DNA from: Pedobacter sp. Leaf170
Lineage (GTDB): Bacteria > Bacteroidota > Bacteroidia > Sphingobacteriales > Sphingobacteriaceae
Assembly: GCF_920984665.1 (NCBI RefSeq)
Contig: NZ_CAKLBP010000002.1
Span: 372,001 to 436,000 of the forward strand
Length of the DNA: 64,000 nt
Direction of reading: 5' to 3'
Shown: positions 54,735 to 62,170 of the stretch, in pieces
Layout of the letters: every line of letters begins with the position of its first letter
Position numbering within the stretch: the first letter of the stretch is position 1
Notes under the pieces: generated by a model
Database searches by the model: none
The model's input: the letters and a program-made list of their open reading frames with translations, nothing else
What the model was told of the DNA's origin: nothing
Translations under genes and position numbers: made by a program

Positions 54735-56669
54735 TTGTTTACTCAGATTAATATTGTACCCCGCTGGATAATTTTTCTTTTAGATATTATCATCTGCACC
54801 TTCTCTTTGGTTTTTGCTTATGCCTTGAAGCAAAACTTAGATTTAACTTCTGTTAATATTCCCGAACTGGCCAGAAGTATCCTGATTTTAGGGCTAATTA
54901 ATATTGCTGTTTTTTTTAATATTAAAACTTATGCAGGTATTATTCGCTATACCAGTGCTCAAGATTCATTCAGAATCTTATTTTCTGTTATCATCAGCAA
55001 TGGCACTTTTTTCGTATTAAATCTGATTGGCATTACTTTTTTTAATACACTGCTCATCTCGCATACCATTCTGATTACAAATGGTTTAGCGAGCTTTTTA
55101 CTCTTAATTACCTATCGTATTTTGATTAAATATTTTTTCTTATACATAAAAAACCTGAAGCTTGATAAGAAAAAAGTAATTATTTATGGTGCTGGTGAGG
55201 CCGGTTTGGCCACCAAAAGAACATTCGATCATGATGGCAGCGTAAATAAAAATATTGTTGCATTTGTAGATGATGATGAACGAAAAGTTGGCAAGACCAT
55301 TGATGGTGTTAAAATTCTGGATGCTAAAAAGCTGGAAGGCTTAATTGAAGAGCATGAGTTAGATGAAATCATTTTTGCTTCTTATACTATTCCCGATGAG
55401 CGTAAGGATCAAATCATTGATTTATGCCTGGAAAATGATATTAAAATATTAAATATTCCGCCTCCGGATGTATGGACTAACGGAAAATTACAGCCTGCTC
55501 AAATTCAGAAGCTAAATATTGAGGATTTATTGAACCGCAAATCGATTGATATTGATATTGAAGGCATTGGTAAAATGCTTGATAAAAAACGCATTCTGAT
55601 TACCGGGGCAGCGGGTTCTATAGGAAGTGAGATTGTTCGCCAGCTTTCTAAGTTTGATGTTGGTTTAATAATTATATGTGATCAGGCTGAATCAGCATTG
55701 CATGAATTGTATCTGGAGTTGGAAGAAACCAACCGAAGTAAAAACTTTCATGCTTTTATTGGGGATGTTAGGGATGAGCAAAGGATGGATGTTTTGTTCG
55801 AAACTTATAAGCCACACTATGTCTATCACGCCGCGGCGTACAAACATGTGCCCTTGATGGAAGATAATCCGGCCGAAGCGATTAAAGCCAACGTATTAGG
55901 TACGAAAACCATTGCTGATAAGTCGGTCAAATATGGTGTACAAAAGTTTGTCATGATTTCAACGGATAAGGCGGTTAACCCAACCAATGTAATGGGTGCC
56001 TCTAAAAGAATTGCGGAAATTTATGTACAGTCGCTAAATAATTCTTTAAGTCAGGATAAGTTTATTTTCAGTAACGGTTTAAGCTATATTAATGAAATGG
56101 AGGTAAAGCCCATTACTAAATTCATTACGACACGTTTTGGCAATGTTTTGGGTTCCAATGGATCAGTTATCCCAAGGTTTAAACAACAGATTGAAAAGGG
56201 TGGCCCTTTAACGGTTACCCATCCGGAAATTACCCGTTATTTCATGACGATTCCTGAAGCTTGTAGATTGGTATTGGAGGCTGGCTGTATGGGTAAAGGG
56301 GGCGAGATTTTTATTTTCGACATGGGTAAATCCGTAAAGATTGTAGAATTGGCCAAAAAAATGATTCGCTTGGCTGGCTTAGAACCTAATGTGGATGTTA
56401 AGATTGAATATTCTGGCTTACGTCCGGGAGAAAAGCTTTATGAAGAATTGCTAAACGATAATGAAAATACCATGCCTACACACCATAATAAAATTATGAT
56501 TGGAAAGGTTAGGGAATATGTTTTTGATGATATTGTAGATCAAATCACGGCTTTAGTACAATCTGCAAAAAGCAATAACGACCGCCAGGTGGTGATTAAT
56601 ATGAAAAAGCTGGTGCCTGAGTTTAAGAGTAAAAATTCAGTTTTTGAAGAATTGGATCAGTTACCTTAA
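54735..56669 (+). CDS. WbpM/CapD-like membrane-bound UDP-GlcNAc C6 dehydratase
   Basis: This 644-residue protein has four N-terminal membrane helices (residues about 10-145), a NAD-binding CoA-binding-like domain (VIIYGAGEAGLA), and a C-terminal SDR domain with ILITGAAGSIGSEIVRQL, YHAAAYKHVPLMEDNP and the altered active-site motif VNPTNVMGASKR, where Met replaces Tyr. It makes UDP-4-keto-6-deoxy-GlcNAc, the substrate of the WbpV-like reductase. The start is TTG at 54735: an in-frame TGA lies two codons upstream and no ATG occurs before the membrane segments. The lipoprotein gene follows after six bases. Confidence 0.92.
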   Translation: MFTQINIVPRWIIFLLDIIICTFSLVFAYALKQNLDLTSVNIPELARSILILGLINIAVFFNIKTYAGIIRYTSAQDSFRILFSVIISNGTFFVLNLIGITFFNTLLISHTILITNGLASFLLLITYRILIKYFFLYIKNLKLDKKKVIIYGAGEAGLATKRTFDHDGSVNKNIVAFVDDDERKVGKTIDGVKILDAKKLEGLIEEHELDEIIFASYTIPDERKDQIIDLCLENDIKILNIPPPDVWTNGKLQPAQIQKLNIEDLLNRKSIDIDIEGIGKMLDKKRILITGAAGSIGSEIVRQLSKFDVGLIIICDQAESALHELYLELEETNRSKNFHAFIGDVRDEQRMDVLFETYKPHYVYHAAAYKHVPLMEDNPAEAIKANVLGTKTIADKSVKYGVQKFVMISTDKAVNPTNVMGASKRIAEIYVQSLNNSLSQDKFIFSNGLSYINEMEVKPITKFITTRFGNVLGSNGSVIPRFKQQIEKGGPLTVTHPEITRYFMTIPEACRLVLEAGCMGKGGEIFIFDMGKSVKIVELAKKMIRLAGLEPNVDVKIEYSGLRPGEKLYEELLNDNENTMPTHHNKIMIGKVREYVFDDIVDQITALVQSAKSNNDRQVVINMKKLVPEFKSKNSVFEELDQLP

Positions 56670-56675
56670 GCAGAA

Positions 56676-57326
56676 ATGATGAGAAAACTATTTGGAATAT
56701 TAATCCTTGGGCTTTTGCTGAATTCCTGCGCCAAGGAAGTGAAAAATGAACAGGAAGTTTATTTCAACGACTTCGAAACAAATAATGTTGATGGGCTTTT
56801 GAACGCATCAATTGAAAACTATAACGGCACAAAGGTTTTAGGGCGCTATAATGCTTCCGGCTTTGATCTTAATCTGTCTAATCTTCCTGCACACAAGTTA
56901 ATAGAGGTAAGTTTCGACTTATACATTCACGATAGCTGGGATGGTAATAAGGTTAGTTCAGGGGTGGATGGTCCGGATATCTGGAAATTTATGGTCGACG
57001 GGCAGCTCTATGTAAATGCAACATTCTCTAACGAAGATTGCAATAATGCTGGCTTTTGCCCGCCGCAATCTTATCCTGCCGATTACCCAAACGCCTATAA
57101 CAATCCAAAAACAGGTGCAGCAAACCCAAATTTGCCGGGTGTCTGCAATTTAGCCGGTAAAATTGGCGGTACCAGCTTATATAGAATTACGAAGGTTATC
57201 GAGCATTCTAAGTCCACACTTTTAATGCAATGCCGTGATCAGCTTATTCAAACGAATGCAGCTGATGCTAAATGTGATGAAAGCTGGTCGGTAGATAATA
57301 TCCGGATTAAGGTTATTAATTTATGA
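56676..57326 (+). CDS. Unrecognised lipoprotein of the capsule region
   Basis: This 216-residue protein has a lipoprotein signal ending LLNSC (Cys18). The mature part contains beta-strand patterns, ASIENYNG, several cysteines in pairs (EDCNNAGFC, PGVCN, MQCRDQ, AKCDESW), and ends with WSVDNIRIKV, a usual close of jelly-roll carbohydrate-binding domains. It is not a family I recognise. It overlaps the first Wzi gene by four bases (ATGA), so it is translated with it. A role as a surface-exposed accessory in capsule attachment is inferred only from this coupling. Confidence 0.7.
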   Translation: MMRKLFGILILGLLLNSCAKEVKNEQEVYFNDFETNNVDGLLNASIENYNGTKVLGRYNASGFDLNLSNLPAHKLIEVSFDLYIHDSWDGNKVSSGVDGPDIWKFMVDGQLYVNATFSNEDCNNAGFCPPQSYPADYPNAYNNPKTGAANPNLPGVCNLAGKIGGTSLYRITKVIEHSKSTLLMQCRDQLIQTNAADAKCDESWSVDNIRIKVINL

Positions 57327-59005
57327 AGAAGTTAATCTATACCATTATAATGTGTTTGTTTGCTGGCTTTGGCTATGGTCAGTCGCTCCCGGTTGGTGCT
57401 TCAGCTTTAGAAGATTACTACAGAAGGGCGCAGCTGGAAGGAAAATTAGATTCGAGCGTTTCATTTACCGTTCGTCCGATTATACCAAAGTCTGCATTTA
57501 AAGTTAAGGATATGGATTATCCGGATTCAAGCGAAACCAGGTTTAATCTGTTCCATACTGAACGCTCAGGGCTTTCTAAAGATGGTAAATTTGGATGGCA
57601 GCTTTTACCCATAGGTTTATTGTTGCAAAATAATTCCCATCATCCCTATGGTTGGAATGATGGTGCCATGATTCCGGCTAAGGGACTGCAGACTTTATTA
57701 ACCGCAGGTATTTATGCTGAATACGGGCCTTTAACCATACAATTTAAGCCGGAGCTAGTGCTTGCCGCTAATGGTAGTTTCGATACTTTTGATAAGGAAC
57801 ATTTCGATGTGATTACAGCGAGGTATTATGATTTCTATAATAATATAGATTTACCGGCTAGATTTGGGGGGGATGGCCTAACCAAAGCTTATTGGGGACA
57901 AAGTAGTATTCGTTTAAACTATAAAGCCCTTTCTTTTGGCTTATCTACCGAAAATTTATGGTGGGGTCCGGGTATGCGCAATTCCCTTTTAATGAGTAAT
58001 AATGCGCCTGGCTTTAAACATTTAACCTTAAATACCCGAAAACCCATTCAAAGTGCGATAGGAAGTTTCGAGGGGCAAATTATTGCAGGTCGTTTAGAAA
58101 ATTCTGGTTATGGTGTTTTAGAGCCCGAACGCGAATATTTTAATCAGCCTTTATTTGTGGCTAAACCAAATGACTGGCGGTATTTGTCTGGTCTGGTTAT
58201 CACCTGGCAGCCAAAATGGGTTCCGGGATTATTTTTAGGTTTAACCCGTTCTGCGCAACATTACAGTAGTGGTTTAAATTCATTTGGTGATTATTTACCT
58301 TTCTTTTCCTCCAAAAAGCAAGCTTCTGCAACGGAAGCGATTAACAAAAGGGATCAAAGAAACTCCTATTTCATGAGGTGGTTGTGGGCAGAGGAAAAAG
58401 CTGAAGTTTATTTTGAATTCGGTCGGAATAACTATTCAGGGGATTTAAATGATTTGGCTTTGGAACCCAATGTATCGCGTGCTTATGTTTTTGGCATTAG
58501 AAAGTTATTTCCATTTGGTTCGAGAGCAGGTGAAAATTTAATGTTAAGTGCAGAGATAACCCAGATGCAGGAGACGAATATTGCGAAAGTTTTGAATCTG
58601 GATAGCTGGTATACGAGCAAAAACATCAGACATGGTTATACCAATCGTGGCCAGGTTTTGGGCGCTGGAATCGGTCCAGGTGCGAATCACCAGTCTGTTG
58701 AATTGAGTTGGGTTAAGGGTTTTAAAAGATTGGGCTTTCAGGTTGAGCGACTAGTACATAACAATGATTTTTATTATTATGCTTTTAATGACTCGTTCGA
58801 TTTTAGAAGACATTGGACAGATTTAAGTTTTGGGGCAAGTGGTGAGTGGAACTATAAAAACTTTCTGTTTAATGCAAAACTTCAAGGCATACAATCTTTA
58901 AATTATCAATGGTTTTTAATGCAGAAACCTGGGGAAGATTATATGGTTCCAGGAAAAGATGTTTTTAATTTACAGGTGCAGATGGGTGTCACCTATCGCT
59001 TTTAA
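57323..59005 (+). CDS. Wzi family capsule assembly protein, copy 1
   Basis: This 560-residue protein has a signal peptide ending FGYGQ and then the Wzi beta-barrel domain. Marker segments are GASALEDYYRRAQLEGKLD, NSHHPYGWNDGAMIPAKG, the WGQSSIRL segment and FGLSTENLWWGPGMRNSL. It ends with an aromatic C-terminal strand, as outer-membrane barrels do. Wzi helps hold capsular polysaccharide at the cell surface. A paralogue follows directly with 11 bases between. Confidence 0.9.
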   Translation: MKKLIYTIIMCLFAGFGYGQSLPVGASALEDYYRRAQLEGKLDSSVSFTVRPIIPKSAFKVKDMDYPDSSETRFNLFHTERSGLSKDGKFGWQLLPIGLLLQNNSHHPYGWNDGAMIPAKGLQTLLTAGIYAEYGPLTIQFKPELVLAANGSFDTFDKEHFDVITARYYDFYNNIDLPARFGGDGLTKAYWGQSSIRLNYKALSFGLSTENLWWGPGMRNSLLMSNNAPGFKHLTLNTRKPIQSAIGSFEGQIIAGRLENSGYGVLEPEREYFNQPLFVAKPNDWRYLSGLVITWQPKWVPGLFLGLTRSAQHYSSGLNSFGDYLPFFSSKKQASATEAINKRDQRNSYFMRWLWAEEKAEVYFEFGRNNYSGDLNDLALEPNVSRAYVFGIRKLFPFGSRAGENLMLSAEITQMQETNIAKVLNLDSWYTSKNIRHGYTNRGQVLGAGIGPGANHQSVELSWVKGFKRLGFQVERLVHNNDFYYYAFNDSFDFRRHWTDLSFGASGEWNYKNFLFNAKLQGIQSLNYQWFLMQKPGEDYMVPGKDVFNLQVQMGVTYRF

Positions 59006-59016
59006 GTTAATCATAG

Positions 59017-60726
59017 ATGAAAAATATTTACTTATATATATTTGTTTTCCTATTAGTGGCTGTTTCAACAAATTTGTTTGCGCAAACAATTCCCGTAGGA
59101 ACTCATTCTTTAGAAGAGTATTACAGACGTTTACAACTTCAAGGTAAACTGGATTCGACCATTTCTTTCAGTAATCGCCCTTTATCTAACGATGCTTTAA
59201 AGCAAACTGACGTTTTCGACCCTTTGAATACTGTAGCTTCTGATGGGGCTTACAAGCCATTAGGCCCCGTTTCTTTTGCAATTGGAAAGGGTATTTTTCA
59301 GATACTACCTATTTCCTGGCAGCAACAGGTCAATTCCCATCATCCTTTTGGCTGGAATGATGGGGCCATGATTCCGGCAAAAGGTTACCAGACTTCGGTT
59401 TCCGGTGGTTTTTATGCGAAATTCGGACCTTTAAGTATTCAGTTAAGGCCGGAGTATGTTTATGCACAAAACAGTCCATTTGAGAGTTATGGTGATGATA
59501 GGGCAATTACAGAATTACAAGCTTATCTCACTCAAAACTATAATTTAATTGATGCGCCTGAACGCTTTGGTAATGGATCATACAGCAGATTTAACTGGGG
59601 TCAAAGTAGTATTCGCTTAACGGTTGGTCCGGCCTCCCTAGGTTTATCTAATGAGAATTTGTGGTGGGGTCCGGGCATTAAAAATAGTTTGATGATGAGC
59701 AACAATGCTCAGGGCTTTAAACACGTGACGCTAAATACGGTTCGCCCGGTTAAAACACCAATTGGTTCGTTTGAAGGGCAGATATTTGGAGGTCGTTTAG
59801 AGCAGTCCGGTTTTGCACCATTGGACGAAAAAATTCTCAGCAATAGTTCAGTGATATATACTGCTCCAAGAAAGGATTGGCGATACCTGGCAGGCTTAAA
59901 TATAAATTATCAACCCAAATGGTTACCTGGGTTTTTTATAGGATTTACCAGAACTTTTATGTCTTATGGGCCTGATTTGGAAGGCGTGGATGACTATATC
60001 CCTTTCTTCATCCCATTTCAGAAAAACAGGATTGATAATGGCGGTGGCGATGATGGTCAGGCCAGAGATCAGCGAACGTCGTTATATGCCAGATGGATTA
60101 TGACAAAGGCTAAGGCTGAGATTTATTTTGAGTATGGATTGAACGACAATGCTTACAATTTCAGAGATTTCATTGGTTCGCCAGATCATTCAAGGGCTTA
60201 TCTTTTTGGACTTAAAAAGTTAATTCCTTTAAAAAATAACGATGAAGAATTTGTTCAGGTAGGTGCGGAAATCACACAGATGTCTCAAACCATTGATGGT
60301 CTTTTACTTAGAAACGCTTATGGTTTTTATTATCATGGCGAAGTAAAACAGGGATATACGAATAATGGAGAAGTTTTGGGTGCTGGAAGTGGATCAGGAG
60401 GTAATTTGCAGTCTTTTGATATTAGTTGGGTTAAAGGTTTAAAACGATTAGGTTTAACCTTTGATAGATTAGAACACAACCGTGATTTTTATGATTTTGC
60501 TGGTTTCGGAAGTGCAAAAGGTGGTAATAGAAGCTGGGTAGATTTTGCATTAGCTGCTGAAGGTAATTGGGATTATAAAAACTTCTTGTTTAATGCAAAA
60601 ATCCAGGGCATTAAATCTTTGAATTACCAGTGGAGGCAGAAGGATTTTACCGATAGTCAGTATTACATACCGCATAATACCGTGTTTAATTTTCACGGAG
60701 AACTGGGTGTCGCTTTTAGGTTTTAG
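59017..60726 (+). CDS. Wzi family capsule assembly protein, copy 2
   Basis: This 569-residue protein is a tandem paralogue of the gene before it. It has a signal peptide ending NLFAQ and conserves GTHSLEEYYRRLQLQGKLD, NSHHPFGWNDGAMIPAKG, WGQSSIRL and SNENLWWGPGIKNSL. The two copies differ mainly in loop regions, for example the stretch between the WGQSSIRL and C-terminal strands, which suggests they may serve different polymers or form a two-part assembly. No terminator hairpin with a T-run follows; repeats begin right after the stop. Confidence 0.9.
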   Translation: MKNIYLYIFVFLLVAVSTNLFAQTIPVGTHSLEEYYRRLQLQGKLDSTISFSNRPLSNDALKQTDVFDPLNTVASDGAYKPLGPVSFAIGKGIFQILPISWQQQVNSHHPFGWNDGAMIPAKGYQTSVSGGFYAKFGPLSIQLRPEYVYAQNSPFESYGDDRAITELQAYLTQNYNLIDAPERFGNGSYSRFNWGQSSIRLTVGPASLGLSNENLWWGPGIKNSLMMSNNAQGFKHVTLNTVRPVKTPIGSFEGQIFGGRLEQSGFAPLDEKILSNSSVIYTAPRKDWRYLAGLNINYQPKWLPGFFIGFTRTFMSYGPDLEGVDDYIPFFIPFQKNRIDNGGGDDGQARDQRTSLYARWIMTKAKAEIYFEYGLNDNAYNFRDFIGSPDHSRAYLFGLKKLIPLKNNDEEFVQVGAEITQMSQTIDGLLLRNAYGFYYHGEVKQGYTNNGEVLGAGSGSGGNLQSFDISWVKGLKRLGLTFDRLEHNRDFYDFAGFGSAKGGNRSWVDFALAAEGNWDYKNFLFNAKIQGIKSLNYQWRQKDFTDSQYYIPHNTVFNFHGELGVAFRF

Positions 60727-61083
60727 TTGTGACAGCGCTTTGCTCTTCGACTACGCTCAGAGTGACAAATAAGTTGTGTGGCAAAGGTTTAATCTTAAGA
60801 ATTGATATAGTCTTAGATAATCTTTTAAAGGCAATTCTCTTTGAGATTGCTTTCCCGAATGGTCGGGACAGGCCGTATTTCCTCGCAATGAAGGGAAATC
60901 AGCGATGGCTGTAACCCATGCCGTCATTGCGATGCTGGGTTTAAGCGAGCTGTGGCAATCTTGCTGCAATTCTCTCCAAGATTGCTTCGTTGTAAAGACT
61001 CCCTCGCAATGACGAATTGTGTAAGATTCTTTCCCGAATGGTCGGGACGGGCGACGGCTCAGGATGACAACAATAATTTAGTA
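60727..61083. repeat. Non-coding cluster of palindromic and TTCGACTACGCTC-type repeats
   Basis: An element of 93 bases at 60922-61014 is bounded by the inverted pair CGTCATTGCGA (60922-60932) and TCGCAATGACG (61004-61014). The short hairpin TTTCCCGAATGGTCGGGAC occurs twice, at 60851-60869 and 61030-61048. A TTCGACTACGCTCAGAGTGACA word lies at 60743-60767. Repeats of this look are scattered in related genomes. No gene or transposase is seen here. Confidence 0.8.
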
Positions 61084-62166
61084 TTAATTTTTTCTTCTAA
61101 TAAGCAAAAATAAACAATACAAAGCACCTAATAATAATCCGCCGGCGGCGATACCCAAAGCCTTGCTCATTTTGTTTTTCTTCAAAGGCATTTCCGGTTC
61201 ATCTACAATCTGGAAAGTTGGCGTTTCCTGCATGAGCATGGTTCTGCTTACCTCTAAGTTTTTAATAATTTCTGAATAGATGGTTTGTAAAACTCTTTTA
61301 TCCCGTTCCTGAAGTTCTGCACCCACACCAATGGTGGCAAAGGCTGGGTTTGCATCTAACATAATCGCATTTGCACCTGCAGCGGCATAAGTTTTACGGT
61401 TTAATAATCTACCAATACTATCTGCTCTATGTTGCAAGCGATTAACGTTTACTCTTAATCTTTTGGTTTTGGTTTCAATATAAAACTGAGTGGCTTCTTC
61501 TATTAAACGGGTTGATACTAAACTTGCAAGTTGCTCATTCTTCATGGTTGTTGTAAGCGCAAAAAAGCCCAGTTTTTTATCTGGTTTGCTTACCGAAAGC
61601 TCTTTCTCTGTAACTCTCCTAATGATGTCGTGAAGCAAACTATCTTGTAAGCGGGTATATGTTTTAGTTTCTGGCGGAAACATGATGGTTTCCTTTTTAG
61701 TATTAGCCTTTAAATCTTTCCAATCTTCTTTAAGTTTATAGGCATCAGCATATTTATCTGCAATAGTATAATTTTTATTTATTGTATCTAATGGGGTTAA
61801 AATGGTTTGTTTAATCATTTTCTGACTGGTTAATAACTGCAATACGTTATCTCCAGCCAAAACTCCACTTGTTCCACCTGTTAAACCACCAATATCAAAG
61901 CCCATTTGCCCGGCAAGGGAGGATAATATTCCACCACCGCTGGATTTACCCTCTTCTACTACAAAAGTTAGTTTAGCGGTGTAGGTAACGGGCCAAAACC
62001 AGGCTGCCAGAAAACCTAAGGCGCCACCGATTAGTCCGATTATTAATATTTTAATTTTAAACTTCCATAAATATGCAATATCCTTCTTGCGGGCATCCAT
62101 CATCTTCGAAAAAGAAAATTCTTCTTCTACGTTAGCATAGGTTGTTTTATTTTCGGCAGACTGCAT
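61084..62166 (-). CDS. Wzz/GumC-type chain-length determinant protein, copy 2
   Basis: The ATG at 62166 gives a 360-residue protein beginning MQSAENKTTYANVEE. An earlier ATG at 62190 is possible but would overlap the preceding gene. It has a membrane helix near residues 35-55 (IKILIIGLIGGALGFLAAWF), a glycine/serine-rich stretch, and a C-terminal helix with the PEMPLKKNKMSKALGI signature before it. The kinase domain is absent. It is the inverted partner of the plus-strand Wzz at 35764 and pairs with the SLBB gene upstream on the same strand. Confidence 0.87.
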   Translation of the reverse strand: MQSAENKTTYANVEEEFSFSKMMDARKKDIAYLWKFKIKILIIGLIGGALGFLAAWFWPVTYTAKLTFVVEEGKSSGGGILSSLAGQMGFDIGGLTGGTSGVLAGDNVLQLLTSQKMIKQTILTPLDTINKNYTIADKYADAYKLKEDWKDLKANTKKETIMFPPETKTYTRLQDSLLHDIIRRVTEKELSVSKPDKKLGFFALTTTMKNEQLASLVSTRLIEEATQFYIETKTKRLRVNVNRLQHRADSIGRLLNRKTYAAAGANAIMLDANPAFATIGVGAELQERDKRVLQTIYSEIIKNLEVSRTMLMQETPTFQIVDEPEMPLKKNKMSKALGIAAGGLLLGALYCLFLLIRRKN

Positions 62167-62170
62167 AAAC

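Noticed and set aside
60729..60969. Short frames on both strands after the second Wzi gene
   Set aside because: They consist of the palindromic and TTCGACTACGCTC-type repeats and have no coding character.
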